Below, in pieces: positions 9,634-19,414 of a DNA stretch of 64,000 bases. Below the pieces are notes generated by a model. That model searched no databases. It had not been told where the DNA came from and worked only from the letters and a program-made list of their open reading frames with translations. This DNA is from Aliterella atlantica CENA595 (lineage in GTDB: Bacteria; Cyanobacteriota; Cyanobacteriia; Cyanobacteriales; Chroococcidiopsidaceae): contig NZ_JYON01000002.1 in the NCBI RefSeq assembly GCF_000952155.1, positions 1 through 64,000 of the forward strand, given 5' to 3'. Positions within the stretch are counted from its first letter, which is position 1. Each line of letters begins with the position of its first letter. A program made the translations under genes and the position numbers.

Positions 9634-9957
9634 ATGGTTCGCATTCCCACCCATAGAGTTCCGACACATCCTGGAGAAATGTTGAAAGAGGAGTTTCTAG
9701 AGCCTCTAAACATAACACAGGTCACTCTTGCTCAATCGATTGGTGTCTCCTACCAGCGAATTAATGAGATCGTTAACGGTAAAAGGGGAATCAGTGCTGC
9801 AACTGCACTGCGCTTGGCTAAATTTTTTGAAATGTCACCCGACTTTTGGCTAAATCTTCAACTGCGATGGGATTTGTACCACGCACAGAAGAAGGAATCT
9901 GCTGAAATCGAAAAAATTGAACCGCTCAAAATCTATCTAGAGCGATCGCCAAATTAG
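9634..9957 (+). CDS. higA: HigA-type antitoxin (XRE family), no toxin partner
   Basis: Small DNA-binding protein of the HigA/VapI family: HPGEMLKEEFLEPLNITQ, then a helix-turn-helix (LAQSIGVSYQRINEIVNGKR) and the typical LRLAKFFEMSPDFWLNLQ segment. The ATG at 9634 is preceded by AAGGAG at good spacing, so the in-frame start 33 codons earlier is not used. HigA normally follows a HigB RNase gene in the same operon; the 97 nt before it contain no HigB, and the preceding gene runs the other way. It is therefore a solitary antitoxin, or its toxin gene has been lost. Confidence 0.8.
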   Translation: MVRIPTHRVPTHPGEMLKEEFLEPLNITQVTLAQSIGVSYQRINEIVNGKRGISAATALRLAKFFEMSPDFWLNLQLRWDLYHAQKKESAEIEKIEPLKIYLERSPN

Positions 9958-10154
9958 TCGTCAAGACAGCATTAGTATGAAAATGGGGAATTGCAGCGAT
10001 CGCAGGAGATTTAGCTGCAACTATATAATGCTTTCCACACAGTCGTACTTATTTGGGCAAAAACTTAGAGATAACTTTGAGTGTAATGCGCTCTTGATTG
10101 TTCCGAAACGGTAAACTGTTTTAACTAGCGCCTACACTTATAGATTATTTTTAT

Positions 10155-12338
10155 ATGTCTGAGTTTTTATTGGAAGTTGGTACTGAAGAACTACCTGCAA
10201 GTTTTGTTGCTGATGCTTTGCAGCAATGGCGATCGCTTATTCCCCACAGCCTAAGCGACAATAATCTAACTACTAAATCTATCCAAGTCTACGGAACTCC
10301 CCGCCGTTTGGCAGTTTTAATTACAGGTTTACCAACCAAACAACCAGACAGGGAAGAAGAATTTAAAGGTCCCGCAGCCCAAGCAGCGTATAAAGAAGGT
10401 AAACCAACAAAAGCCGCTGAGGGATTTGCCAGATCGCGCGGCGTATCAGTAGATGCTTTAGAACTTCGCACTACTGATAAAGGTGAATTTGTCTTTGTGC
10501 GCCAAACTATTGTTGGACGATTGACTGCGGAAATATTGGCAGAACTAGCAACTAGGTGGATTTTGAAACTAGAAGGCAAAAGGTTTATGCGGTGGGGAGA
10601 TGGCGATCTCAAATTTGCCCGTCGCATTGAAAGGTTAGTTGCTTTATTTGATGATGCAGTATTGCCGATTGAACTTATAAATGGTTCCGAGACGATAAAG
10701 AGCGATCGCATTACTGTTGGTCATCGCATTTTGCATCCCGCACCTGTAACTTTAGATCGCGCTCAAGATTACGTTACCAGCTTGCGTGCTGCTTTTGTAG
10801 ATGTGGATACCCAAGAACGCAGAATCAAAATTCAAGAACAAGTCCAAGCTGCGGCGCAAACTCTGGGCGGAAATTTGGCTACTTATCCAGAATTGCTAGA
10901 TGAAGTAACAAATTTGGTGGAATGGTCTTCAGCCGTTGTGGGTAACTTTGATGAGGAATTTTTAAATTTACCGCCAGAAGTTATTACTACAGTGATGGTG
11001 ACACATCAGCGCTATTTTCCTATATTTAAAGCCGAAAGCGGAAATTTACCAGGAGTTAGCGATCGCCCATCTGCCGAACGCACTGAATCTATTAATACTT
11101 TATTACCTTATTTCATTACAGTTTCTAATGGCGATCCTGTAAAGTCAGATATTATTGCTGCTGGTAATGAAAGAGTAATTCGCGCTCGTTTAGCTGACGG
11201 TCAATTTTTCTACAAATCCGATTTAGCACAACCATTAGAAAGCTATCTCCCAAAGTTAGAAAAAGTCACCTTTCAAGAAGATTTAGGGTCAGTTAGAGCA
11301 AAAGTTGAACGGATAGAAAAGATTGCAAAGTTAATTAACAATCAGTTGCGATTAGATGCAAAGCAAAGTAAAGAAATTGAGCGAGCAGCCTTATTGTGCA
11401 AAGCGGATCTTGTTACTCAGATGGTGTACGAATTTCCGGAATTGCAGGGCATAATGGGGCAGAAATATGCTTTAGCTAGCGGGGAATCAGAAGAGGTAGC
11501 AACAGCAATATTTGAGCATTACTTGCCGCGCGGTGCAAATGATGTTATGCCACAAACTTTGACAGGTCAAATTGTCGGCATAGCAGATAGACTTGATACT
11601 TTAGTTAGTATATTTGGATTAGGAATGTTACCTACAGGTTCATCCGATCCTTTTGCTTTGCGTCGGGCTGCTAATGCGATTATTAATATTACTTGGATGG
11701 CAGATTTACCAATTAATTTGTATGCATTGCTCGAACAAGCAGCTAAGGAGCAAAAAATACCATTTGAGATTTTGTTTCCGCAATTGCAAGATTTCTTTAT
11801 GCAACGCATCCGCAATCAATTACAAGACGAACGCGAGATTGATTACGATTTGGTAAATGCTGTTTGTGGTGACGATCCAGAATATAGATTGCGGGCTTTG
11901 ACAGATTTATTGGACGTACGCGATCGCGCTTTGTTTTTGCAGAGTATTCGTAGCGATCGCACTTTAGAGCAGATTTACGAGACTGTGAATCGTTCTACTC
12001 GTTTGGCGGCGCAGGGAGATTTGGATACAAGTCAGTTGCAGCCGGAAGGGGTAGTAAATCCTGAGTTGTTTCAGAAGGCTTCGGAACGGGCTTTTTATGA
12101 TGGTTTATTCCAATTGGTTCCTCAAACTCAAAGGGCGAAGGCGGAGCGCAATTATCGGCTGTTGGTGGAGTCAATGGGGGAAATTGCTCCGGTGGTGAGT
12201 AGGTTTTTTGATGGGGAAGATAGTGTGTTGGTGATGGATGCGGATTTGGCAGTGAGGCGGAATCGGTTGGAGTTGTTGGGGTTGTTGCGGAATCATGCTC
12301 GTGTTTTGGGTGATTTTGGGGCGATTGTGAAGGGTTAG
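10155..12338 (+). CDS. glyS: glycyl-tRNA synthetase beta subunit
   Basis: Beta subunit of the alpha2beta2 glycyl-tRNA synthetase, which charges tRNA-Gly; the alpha subunit (glyQ) carries the active site and is not in this window. Family landmarks are visible: [11 protein letters not shown] at the N-terminus, [34 protein letters not shown], and the C-terminal anticodon-binding domain with [20 protein letters not shown]. The length of 727 residues is normal. The gene carries several HIP1 sites. murD follows 59 nt downstream on the same strand and may be cotranscribed. Confidence 0.96.
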   Translation: MSEFLLEVGTEELPASFVADALQQWRSLIPHSLSDNNLTTKSIQVYGTPRRLAVLITGLPTKQPDREEEFKGPAAQAAYKEGKPTKAAEGFARSRGVSVDALELRTTDKGEFVFVRQTIVGRLTAEILAELATRWILKLEGKRFMRWGDGDLKFARRIERLVALFDDAVLPIELINGSETIKSDRITVGHRILHPAPVTLDRAQDYVTSLRAAFVDVDTQERRIKIQEQVQAAAQTLGGNLATYPELLDEVTNLVEWSSAVVGNFDEEFLNLPPEVITTVMVTHQRYFPIFKAESGNLPGVSDRPSAERTESINTLLPYFITVSNGDPVKSDIIAAGNERVIRARLADGQFFYKSDLAQPLESYLPKLEKVTFQEDLGSVRAKVERIEKIAKLINNQLRLDAKQSKEIERAALLCKADLVTQMVYEFPELQGIMGQKYALASGESEEVATAIFEHYLPRGANDVMPQTLTGQIVGIADRLDTLVSIFGLGMLPTGSSDPFALRRAANAIINITWMADLPINLYALLEQAAKEQKIPFEILFPQLQDFFMQRIRNQLQDEREIDYDLVNAVCGDDPEYRLRALTDLLDVRDRALFLQSIRSDRTLEQIYETVNRSTRLAAQGDLDTSQLQPEGVVNPELFQKASERAFYDGLFQLVPQTQRAKAERNYRLLVESMGEIAPVVSRFFDGEDSVLVMDADLAVRRNRLELLGLLRNHARVLGDFGAIVKG

Positions 12339-12397
12339 GAGATAATGAAGCGCAGAGACGCTGAGGGCGCAGAGGAAGAGAGAAAGAGAGGGGATTT

Positions 12398-13756
12398 ATG
12401 GGTAAAGCTTCGGTGATTGGGTTGGGTAAGTCGGGGGTGGCGGCGGCTCGATTGTTGCAGGGTGATGGGTGGGAGGTGATGATTAGCGATCGCCAAACTT
12501 CGGAAAGTCTTTGTCAGCAAAAGGCGGAGTTAGCAAAGGAGGGAATTGCTGTTAAATTAGGGCATTCTATGAGTTTAGAAGATTTGCCCCAGTTAATTGT
12601 TGTTAGCCCTGGTGTTCCTTGGGATTTGCCTGTTTTGGTGGATGCGCGGAGTCGAGGGATTGAGACTATTGGCGAGATGGAATTGGCTTGGCGCTATCTT
12701 AAATCTTTTCCTTGGGTGGGAATTACAGGTACTAATGGCAAAACTACTACTACAGCTTTGATTGCAGCTATTTTTCAGGCGGCTGGGCTTAATGCTCCTG
12801 CTTGTGGCAATATCGGTTATGCGGCTTGTGAATTGGCACTAGAGGCAAGAAGTAATCATGCTCCTGACTGGGTAATTGCTGAACTTAGTAGCTATCAAAT
12901 TGAATCATCTGCTAGTATTGCTCCCAAAATCGGCGTATGGACGACTTTTACTCCAGATCACCTCAGCCGTCACAAAACATTGGAGCGCTACTTTGAAATA
13001 AAAGCTCATTTGCTGCAACAATCCGAACAACAAATTTTTAATGGCGATGATGAGTATTTAAGCAAGCTAGGAGCTAATTATTGGTCGCCTAACGCTTGTT
13101 GGACGAGCGTAAAAGGTAAAGATTACATTATCGGCAACCCAGCCCTTGGAGCTTATATAGAGGGCGGATGGGTAATAGTCCAAGGCGAACCAATTGTTGA
13201 AGTCGCAGCGTTACGCATGGTAGGCAACCACAATCAACAAAACCTACTTATGGCAGTAGCAACAGCAAGACTAGCAGGAATTGATAAAGAAGCGATCGCC
13301 CAAGCGATCGCCAACTTCCCAGGAGTTCCTCACCGCTTAGAACACATTTGCACTTGGCAAGGCATAGACTTCATTAACGACAGCAAAGCCACCAACTACG
13401 ATGCAGCCCAAGTAGGCTTATCAGCAATCGAAGGCAAAGCAATTCTGATAGCTGGAGGAGAAGCCAAAGCAGGAGACGATACCTCTTGGCTAGCAACCAT
13501 CCAAACCAAAGCCGCCGCCGTACTACTAATTGGTAGCGCAGCAGAGCAATTTGCCCAACGTCTAGAGCAAATAGGTTACATCAACTACCAGATACTAGAA
13601 ACAATGGACAAAGCAGTGACCAAAGCTGCTGAACTTGCACCACAACACAAAGCCAACATAGTTTTACTCTCCCCCGCTTGCGCCAGTTTCGATCAATACC
13701 CAAACTTCGAGCAAAGAGGCGAAGATTTTCGGCAACATTGTTTAGCCCTTAAATAG
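12398..13756 (+). CDS. murD: UDP-N-acetylmuramoylalanine--D-glutamate ligase
   Basis: Cytoplasmic Mur ligase that adds D-glutamate to UDP-MurNAc-L-Ala in peptidoglycan synthesis. The N-terminal Rossmann-like UDP-binding domain opens with [15 protein letters not shown]. The ATP-binding P-loop [14 protein letters not shown] lies near residue 110, the conserved [17 protein letters not shown] stretch follows, and the C-terminal domain includes [12 protein letters not shown]. The length of 452 is typical. It lies just downstream of glyS; a 10-bp tandem repeat follows the stop codon. Confidence 0.97.
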   Translation: MGKASVIGLGKSGVAAARLLQGDGWEVMISDRQTSESLCQQKAELAKEGIAVKLGHSMSLEDLPQLIVVSPGVPWDLPVLVDARSRGIETIGEMELAWRYLKSFPWVGITGTNGKTTTTALIAAIFQAAGLNAPACGNIGYAACELALEARSNHAPDWVIAELSSYQIESSASIAPKIGVWTTFTPDHLSRHKTLERYFEIKAHLLQQSEQQIFNGDDEYLSKLGANYWSPNACWTSVKGKDYIIGNPALGAYIEGGWVIVQGEPIVEVAALRMVGNHNQQNLLMAVATARLAGIDKEAIAQAIANFPGVPHRLEHICTWQGIDFINDSKATNYDAAQVGLSAIEGKAILIAGGEAKAGDDTSWLATIQTKAAAVLLIGSAAEQFAQRLEQIGYINYQILETMDKAVTKAAELAPQHKANIVLLSPACASFDQYPNFEQRGEDFRQHCLALK

Positions 13757-13770
13757 ATTTATTTTAGGAA

Positions 13771-13808
13771 CGCAGATAAACGCAGATAAACGCAGATAAA
13801 CGCAGATA
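13771..13808. repeat. 10-bp tandem repeat CGCAGATAAA x3.8
   Basis: Three exact copies of CGCAGATAAA (13771-13800) and a partial fourth (CGCAGATA), directly after murD and before the convergent peptidase gene. The word also appears as ATCTGCGTT near 31350, which suggests a dispersed repeat family. Confidence 0.85.
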
Positions 13809-13844
13809 GCAGCTTACATGATGCTGGGGAAGCGCTTAGGACTA

Positions 13845-14852
13845 CTAACTGGGCGATTCTTCTAAAAGCTCCTCAACAGCATCAACAACCACCTGAGCCG
13901 CCCCTTTAAAAAAATCCTGCTCAATTTCCCCAAACGTATCGCTGGGCTGATGATAAAAAGGCGATCGCAAATTCGCCGTATCTGTTACCAACACAGCCCC
14001 AATTCCTTGATACCAAAAAGGCGCATGATCGCTTCGCAAAACATCTGGCGTAAATATTCCCTTTAAAGGCACAGGCAAAGTCAATACCATTGGCAACTTC
14101 TCTCCCCTATGAGCAAAAGCATTCAGCAAAGACAAATGTTCCGCATCGCCAACCACAACCAAAAAATCACCCTTATCGCTAGGCGCAGCAACGGGCAAAC
14201 TAGGCGGATATTTCTGACAACCAGCACTATAGCAAGCAAATCCAATCATATCCATCACCACAACACCTTGCAGATTTTCCAAATTAGCCTTGTCAGCAGC
14301 AAAAGCCAAACTACCGCGCAAGCCAATTTCCTCGGCATCAAAAAAAGCTAATTTCAATGTCTGGCGTGTAGGTAAACGAAAAATTCGGGCAATTTCTAAC
14401 ATCGTTGCCACACCACTAGCATTATCATCTGCGCCAGGAGAACCAGGCACAGTATCGTAATGAGCCGCAACCAATATAGTTCCAGCTTGCGGATCTTTGC
14501 CCGATCGCTCGGCAACTATATTCACTCCCTCAGCAAAAGTTTGTAAAGTAGGCGACCAACCAAGATTCTCAAGAGACTGGGTAATATACTTACGGGCGCG
14601 ATCGCGATCGCTTTGGGTATAGCGCTCAAAACTCAACTGCTGTACGCGCTCAAATAGCTTATTAGCCGCTACTTTTGGAGCGTTCTGGCGTTGTGGTATT
14701 GCTTTAGGAGTCTCTACTATCTGCGGCTGTGCGGGCGCGGGAGGACGAGCAAAAAATCTATTACTAATAACTGCACTAACGCCAACTACTATTAGCAATA
14801 CCAAAAGAATTAATCTACGCATTTTTGAGAAAAATCTGCATAATTTTTGCAT
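13845..14852 (-). CDS. M28-family metallopeptidase, membrane-anchored
   Basis: Zinc aminopeptidase-like protein of the M28 family. The first zinc ligand set is in AAHYDTVPGSPGADDNASG (His and the bridging Asp), the catalytic and binding acids in FFDAEEIGLRGS, and a later His in LRSDHAPFW. An N-terminal hydrophobic segment (LILLVLLIVVGVSAV) anchors or exports it; a Pro/Gln-rich linker follows. A second possible start, MRRLIL, lies 10 codons in. The substrate is unknown; M28 enzymes release N-terminal residues from peptides. Convergent with murD, divergent from the gene at 14939. Confidence 0.85.
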   Translation of the reverse strand: MQKLCRFFSKMRRLILLVLLIVVGVSAVISNRFFARPPAPAQPQIVETPKAIPQRQNAPKVAANKLFERVQQLSFERYTQSDRDRARKYITQSLENLGWSPTLQTFAEGVNIVAERSGKDPQAGTILVAAHYDTVPGSPGADDNASGVATMLEIARIFRLPTRQTLKLAFFDAEEIGLRGSLAFAADKANLENLQGVVVMDMIGFACYSAGCQKYPPSLPVAAPSDKGDFLVVVGDAEHLSLLNAFAHRGEKLPMVLTLPVPLKGIFTPDVLRSDHAPFWYQGIGAVLVTDTANLRSPFYHQPSDTFGEIEQDFFKGAAQVVVDAVEELLEESPS

Positions 14853-14938
14853 TAATAATCGGCAACACTAAGGGCTGGTAAAGCCTAGAATAGCAACAAG
14901 GGTAGATAGTCTCAGGAAGTTGAAGCACGATAGGTAGA

Positions 14939-16147
14939 ATGCTGCATTTAGAATTGATCCTCGCTGTGGGATTTTTTGGTAGTTTTGGTCACTGCATGGG
15001 AATGTGCGGTCCTTTGGCAGCAGCGTTTTCTCTATCCCAAAAACAAGATGCGATACCTAAAATGCGATCGCAAATTTTGTTTCATCTATTACTGAATGCA
15101 GGCAGGCTCCTAAGTTACGCTCTAGTGGGGGCGGGTATTGGGGCTGTCAGTTCAGTGGCGATCGCATCAGGGCAATTAGCAGGTAGCCAAAGCGACTTTA
15201 GGCAAGCCATATCTATATTCACGAGTATTTTGTTGATTTGGTTTGGCATTAGTCAAATTGACGCTAAGTTTTTACCGCCTATCCCATTTTTACACCCTCT
15301 AATTAGCGGTACTTGGCATACTCGTCTCAGTACGGCAATGACTAAACTTTCCTTGCATAACCATTGGTGGACTCCAGCTTGCTTGGGTATCGTTTGGGGT
15401 CTGATGCCTTGTGGTTTTTTATACACTGCTCAAATTAAAGCGGCGGGAACTGGCAGTGTTTGGCAAGGTACAGCAACAATGCTAGCTTTTGGCATAGGAA
15501 CGCTACCAATGATGTTAGGCTTAGGGGTTTCTACTTCTTTTATTAGCAAAGATCGGCGCAGCCAACTTTATCGTCTAGCAGGTTGGGTAACAATTATTGT
15601 CGGCGTACTAACTCTTTTCCGCTCGATGGGCGAGGAGATGCTAGTGTACGCGACAGGACATGGAGCAATACTTTGTTTAATGCTAGCTTTGGTTGCTCGT
15701 CCACTACGCGGCTTATGGGCGCAACTACTTAAATATCGTCGCACTTTGGGCGTGGGTAGTTTTGTTTTGGCGATCGCTCACGTCTCTATAACTATGCAGC
15801 ATAATTATGGCTGGGATTTAGAATCAATCTTATTTCTCATTCCCAAATACCAATATGCAATCGGTGCAGGCGCGATCGCTTTTTTACTTCTACTTCCCGC
15901 AGCTTTAACTAGCAGCGATCGCATCCAGCGCTATTTGGGCAAGCGTTGGCGCACAATTCATTTACTAAGCATTCCAGCTTTACTCCTAGCTACAATTCAC
16001 ATCATCCTCATCGGTCCTCATTACTTAGGTACTATAGAGGCAACTTGGCTAAATCAGCTTATGGTGACTGTGTTAGGGCTAGCGACACTAGGAATACTGA
16101 TATTGCGCTGGCAAAACCCACCCCAAGCAGCGCGGCAAAAGTCTTAA
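14939..16147 (+). CDS. DsbD/TauE-like membrane protein fused to a ferric-reductase-like domain
   Basis: A 402-residue multi-spanning protein that appears to join two modules. The first half (GSFGHCMGMCGPLAAAFSL, then WGLMPCGFLYTA) is the DsbD_2/UreH-like transmembrane fold, with paired Cys residues (CMGMC) as in copper- or thiol-handling members. The second half (residues ~240-390) looks like a ferric-reductase or MsrQ-type four-helix heme domain, with conserved-looking His in LAIAHVSI, RWRTIHLLSI and LLATIHIIL. Electron transfer across the membrane from a thiol to heme, or metal export, would fit, but this is inference. The next two plus-strand and opposing genes also encode envelope proteins. 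Confidence 0.7.
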   Translation: MLHLELILAVGFFGSFGHCMGMCGPLAAAFSLSQKQDAIPKMRSQILFHLLLNAGRLLSYALVGAGIGAVSSVAIASGQLAGSQSDFRQAISIFTSILLIWFGISQIDAKFLPPIPFLHPLISGTWHTRLSTAMTKLSLHNHWWTPACLGIVWGLMPCGFLYTAQIKAAGTGSVWQGTATMLAFGIGTLPMMLGLGVSTSFISKDRRSQLYRLAGWVTIIVGVLTLFRSMGEEMLVYATGHGAILCLMLALVARPLRGLWAQLLKYRRTLGVGSFVLAIAHVSITMQHNYGWDLESILFLIPKYQYAIGAGAIAFLLLLPAALTSSDRIQRYLGKRWRTIHLLSIPALLLATIHIILIGPHYLGTIEATWLNQLMVTVLGLATLGILILRWQNPPQAARQKS

Positions 16148-16153
16148 TTAACT

Positions 16154-16783
16154 ATGAAAGTATTTATGCAATTAAATTCAAGCAAAATCACAAGTTTGGG
16201 CTGGGTATTATTTCTGTGTGCCTCAATTTCTCTACCAGTTAATGCTCATGAAACAGAAAGGACAGGTAATGTAGGTGCTACATTACACATCGAACCAGAT
16301 GACTCTCCCCGCGCTGGTGAAACTGCTTTAACTTGGTTTGCCTTGACTCAAAGAGGAGGTAAAATTATTCCTCTGGAACAATGCAACTGTCAGCTAGCAC
16401 TCTACCCCAAACCTCATCAAGAAGGTACAGCGCCTTTACAACAGCCACAACTAAAAGCAGTTTCAGTATCTCGCTATGAAAATATTCCTGGAGCCGATAT
16501 TACCTTTCCTGCTGCTGGTGCTTACGAACTAGAGCTAACAGGAGCGCCTAAAGCTGGCGCAAACTTTCCTGCTTTTAAACTAGAGTTTGACGTAAATGTA
16601 GCACCAGGAGCGGCTGCACCCTCTGCAAGCGCAGCGCCAGTTCCCGCAGCAACTACACCAGTAGCAGAATCTAGCGATCGCCAACCCACTTGGCTAACTC
16701 CAGCGATCGCTATTGCTGTTATCCTTACTCCAGCGATCGCCTGGTTAGTATGGCGCAACTTAAACGCCAACCAAAAAAATTAA
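16154..16783 (+). CDS. periplasmic protein with C-terminal membrane anchor
   Basis: Unrecognised 209-residue protein. It has a signal peptide (LGWVLFLCASISLPVNAHE), a single beta-rich extracytoplasmic domain (residues ~30-155) with a CNC motif in LEQCNCQLALYPK, an Ala/Pro-rich linker (AAPSASAAPVPAATTPV), and one C-terminal transmembrane helix (AIAIAVILTPAIAWLVW). It starts 6 nt after the DsbD-like gene and so is almost surely cotranscribed with it. The architecture resembles YtkA/CopC-type metal or redox accessory proteins, but I see no decisive motif. Its stop overlaps that of the convergent gene. Confidence 0.65.
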   Translation: MKVFMQLNSSKITSLGWVLFLCASISLPVNAHETERTGNVGATLHIEPDDSPRAGETALTWFALTQRGGKIIPLEQCNCQLALYPKPHQEGTAPLQQPQLKAVSVSRYENIPGADITFPAAGAYELELTGAPKAGANFPAFKLEFDVNVAPGAAAPSASAAPVPAATTPVAESSDRQPTWLTPAIAIAVILTPAIAWLVWRNLNANQKN

Positions 16784-17943
16784 ACTTGCCTAAATTCTCG
16801 CTTTGGAGTTCCTCTTCGTCTCAACCACAAAGCAATTGCTAGCCCAGTTGCGATCGCTCCTACCAAATAAGCCAAGCTAATCAACCGCGTAAATAAAGGT
16901 GTTGCTACGCCTGCAACTTCAATTTCTTGAACAGCTACTACAGGTTGAAACTGACGCTCTGAATTTTGGCTGGGTGCAACTTCTACTGATAGGTTATGAG
17001 TTGCACCATCAAAAAACTGTTGTTGCCATGTAAATTGTCCGTTATCATCTGCAATACCTTGGTAAGCAAATGCTGTCCAATTGTGTTCTAGTTGAGTTGT
17101 GGCAATCTTAAAAACTACATCTTTAACAGGTAAGTTGGTTTTAGTATCGATCGCTTGCACTTGAAAATTTGCTACTTCTCCGACAGTAGCGTACTTGTCA
17201 CCAGTTATTTGCAGCTTGATTTGCGAATCATTAATGACGGCTGGTTTTTCTGCTGTAGCTTGATGGGCGTGACTGTGAGATTCTACCATTTCCGCGCTGA
17301 TATTAACTACTAGCAAGCTGGCGATCGCTACTATTATCGCCCCACTTAACAACAACCGCACCCGCGCTGGGGCAATTTCTCCTGGTTGAGGCGATTGCTG
17401 CTTGCCTATTACCCAACCCCCACCAATGCCAACTGCGAGTAAAACTATCAATAAAATCCCATAATTGCGGTATTTTACAGGGGCTTCCGGTACATCGAGC
17501 GTTAAAGTTTGGTGAATGGGTGTAAATGAGTCGCCTGCAATTGGTGCAACATCTACTAATAATTGATATTTGCCGCGAATCGGCAGCATTTGCTCGATTT
17601 CTAACTTGCCTTGAGGCGCAGTCGCTTCCATCTCTAGCAACTTAGTTCCTTCAACTACAGGAAAATCTGTAGACAAAAATGGATTTGCGGACGGTGTAAA
17701 TATTTGTAATTTAAACTTGCTATTTTCTAGCAATTGCCCATCTGGGTTTCGCGCTGCTAAAGTTAATTTTACGGGCGATTGCGGCGATTGGGCTTCTGCT
17801 TCAAAGGGGTAAAACTGCCCGATTGGTGGGTTCGTTGTCAGTTGTATAAGTTGCGATCGCCCAGTCTGAGCAAAACTTACTACTGCAACCAAAGTTAAGC
17901 TAACTAAACCAATAATAAGGCTACTAATTTTAAATTTTGACAT
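16780..17943 (-). CDS. extracytoplasmic two-domain membrane protein, unknown function
   Basis: Unrecognised 387-residue protein starting MSKFKISS, one base after the pyrE stop, with a signal/anchor helix (LIIGLVSLTLVAVVSFA). It contains two beta-rich extracytoplasmic domains, each ending near one or more transmembrane helices (GILLIVLLAVGIGGGWVIG; IIVAIASLLVV; C-terminal LISLAYLVGAIATGLAIALW). A His-rich stretch ESHSHAHQ between the domains could bind metal. The second domain reads like an FixH/YtkA- or Ig-like module (VKDVVFKIATTQLEHNWTAF). Convergent with the preceding envelope gene, whose stop codon it overlaps by 4 nt. A metal or redox function is inference from the neighbours only. Confidence 0.6.
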   Translation of the reverse strand: MSKFKISSLIIGLVSLTLVAVVSFAQTGRSQLIQLTTNPPIGQFYPFEAEAQSPQSPVKLTLAARNPDGQLLENSKFKLQIFTPSANPFLSTDFPVVEGTKLLEMEATAPQGKLEIEQMLPIRGKYQLLVDVAPIAGDSFTPIHQTLTLDVPEAPVKYRNYGILLIVLLAVGIGGGWVIGKQQSPQPGEIAPARVRLLLSGAIIVAIASLLVVNISAEMVESHSHAHQATAEKPAVINDSQIKLQITGDKYATVGEVANFQVQAIDTKTNLPVKDVVFKIATTQLEHNWTAFAYQGIADDNGQFTWQQQFFDGATHNLSVEVAPSQNSERQFQPVVAVQEIEVAGVATPLFTRLISLAYLVGAIATGLAIALWLRRRGTPKREFRQV

Positions 17944-17944
17944 T

Positions 17945-18568
17945 TTACTTACTCTGTAACTGTTGCCAGCGCTGTTGAATATCCACAATCGAAAATAGCG
18001 ACTGAAACTTTAACCCTGCTGACTGGTATAACTCGCTTCCTCCTTGCTGCCTATCTACAATCGCTATTACTTCATTAACGCTGTAACCTACCCCAGTTAA
18101 TCGTTCTACTGCTTTTAAGGCAGATTGCCCAGTAGTTACGACATCTTCTAACACTACAACAGATGCACCCGCAGGCAAGCTAGGACCTTCAATGTATGCC
18201 ATTGTCCCATGCCCTTTAGCTTCTTTGCGAATAATTAGGGCTGGGATTGGTCTATTTTCATAAACAGATATGACACTTACTGCTGAAACAATTGGATCTG
18301 CTCCCAAAGTCAAACCTGCCACTGCTTGCGTATCTGTTGCTAACTGAGACATCAGCAGACGAGCGATCGCTACAGCACCTTGAGGATGCAGCGTTACCTG
18401 CTTGCCATTGATGTAGTAAGAACTACGTTGCCCCGAAGATAGAACAAAATCCCCTTGTTTGTAAGCAAGCTGACAAAATAAATCGAGCAGATATTGACGC
18501 ACGCTGCCAAGATCGGCGGTTGTTAACCAGATTGTATTTGCCTGGTTTTGAGTTTCATAGCTCGTCAT
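17945..18568 (-). CDS. pyrE: orotate phosphoribosyltransferase
   Basis: Cytoplasmic enzyme of pyrimidine synthesis converting orotate and PRPP to OMP. The PRPP-binding motif is VVVLEDVVTTGQSALKAVE (residues ~135-153), with the preceding EAKGHGTMAYIEG loop that carries catalytic Lys and His. The length of 207 is normal. The downstream gene starts 1 nt after its stop, an odd coupling between nucleotide synthesis and a membrane protein. Confidence 0.95.
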   Translation of the reverse strand: MTSYETQNQANTIWLTTADLGSVRQYLLDLFCQLAYKQGDFVLSSGQRSSYYINGKQVTLHPQGAVAIARLLMSQLATDTQAVAGLTLGADPIVSAVSVISVYENRPIPALIIRKEAKGHGTMAYIEGPSLPAGASVVVLEDVVTTGQSALKAVERLTGVGYSVNEVIAIVDRQQGGSELYQSAGLKFQSLFSIVDIQQRWQQLQSK

Positions 18569-18663
18569 TAAAATTTAATACTTGTAGGAGGGCAAAAAAT
18601 AGGTTAACACTGATTCTAGATGCATACATAAACTAAAAATTATCTCTTATTGAGGGTGACACT

Positions 18664-19083
18664 ATGAGTTTTAAGGTTATTAGTTTGGCGATCGCGATCG
18701 CGACAAGTACCACTGTCTCTATTTTTGGCTCGGCGGCAACAGCCCAAACTGCCGCAGATATCAAGTTTCAGCCTTCTCCAACGCTTGCCGATCGCTTTGA
18801 GGAAGCTTTCTATTCTCACGATAAAAACTATTTTGAAAATCGCTCTTTCTTCCGCCAACTAGACATGATTGTAGGTTGGGGTTCTTTCAAAACTTCATTT
18901 GTGGAAAATGAAATGAATGCCGACACCGAAGCAGTTCACAACCTTTATGTAGAAGCATTTGCCCGTCAAGTTTCTAGCGATCCTGTTATTCGCACTAGAG
19001 ATTTGCCCAATCCTTACGATTCCTCTATCTTGCAATCCAATAGCGATCGCGATCTCATTCAAAGGCTACGAAATCAACAGTAA
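18664..19083 (+). CDS. secreted small protein, unknown
   Basis: Unrecognised 139-residue protein with a signal peptide (LAIAIATSTTVSIFGSAATA, cleavage likely after AQTAA). The mature part is charged and mainly helical, with no Cys and no known motif: LADRFEEAFYSHDKNYFENR and EMNADTEAVHNLYVEAFARQ. The start is preceded by TTGAGGGTG, a weak ribosome site. Periplasmic or thylakoid-lumen location is likely. Function unknown. Confidence 0.65.
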   Translation: MSFKVISLAIAIATSTTVSIFGSAATAQTAADIKFQPSPTLADRFEEAFYSHDKNYFENRSFFRQLDMIVGWGSFKTSFVENEMNADTEAVHNLYVEAFARQVSSDPVIRTRDLPNPYDSSILQSNSDRDLIQRLRNQQ

Positions 19084-19101
19084 CTAGCTACTGATTCTTA
19101 A

Positions 19102-19139
19102 CTGGTCACTGGTTACTGGTCACTGGTCACTGGTCACTG
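19102..19139. repeat. heptamer tandem repeat CTGGTCA
   Basis: Five heptamers (CTGGTCA, CTGGTTA, then CTGGTCA three times) plus CTG, lying between a stop codon and a tRNA gene. Such short tandem heptamers (STRR) are typical of cyanobacterial genomes. A related ACTGGTA/ACTGGTT run occurs near 63627. Confidence 0.85.
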
Positions 19140-19147
19140 TAAAAGAG

Positions 19148-19220
19148 TCGGCAGTGCAGGAGTTGAACCTGCCTAACACGAATTATGAGTTCGTTGCCTA
19201 AACCGCTCGGCCAACTGCCG
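19148..19220 (-). tRNA. tRNA with CAU anticodon (Ile2 or Met)
   Basis: Full cloverleaf on the minus strand: acceptor CGGCAGT/ACTGCCG (7 bp), D arm GCC/GGC, anticodon stem ACGAA/TTCGT around CTCATAA, T arm GCAGG-TTCAACT-CCTGC, discriminator A, no encoded CCA. C1 pairs with G72, so it is not a standard initiator. The D arm of the type GGCCGAGCGGTTTAGGC with a CTCATAA loop resembles plastid tRNA-Ile(CAU), whose wobble C is changed to lysidine. Elongator Met is the alternative. It has no intron, unlike the tRNA-like units at 62.8-64 kb. Confidence 0.93.
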
Positions 19221-19414
19221 TTAATTATGCTGATATTCTGAAGCTCAAATCATTAGGCTTTATATAGTGCCAAAGTCGCTATGTGCGATCGCCCGATCCT
19301 GCCTCAGCTTGAATATATTATCATAACAAATGCCGTTTAGGTTAGATGATGTAGTCTATTATCTAAGCTAAAGCCAAAAATCTTTGATAGCCTCAAGCAT
19401 ATATAGAACATCAG

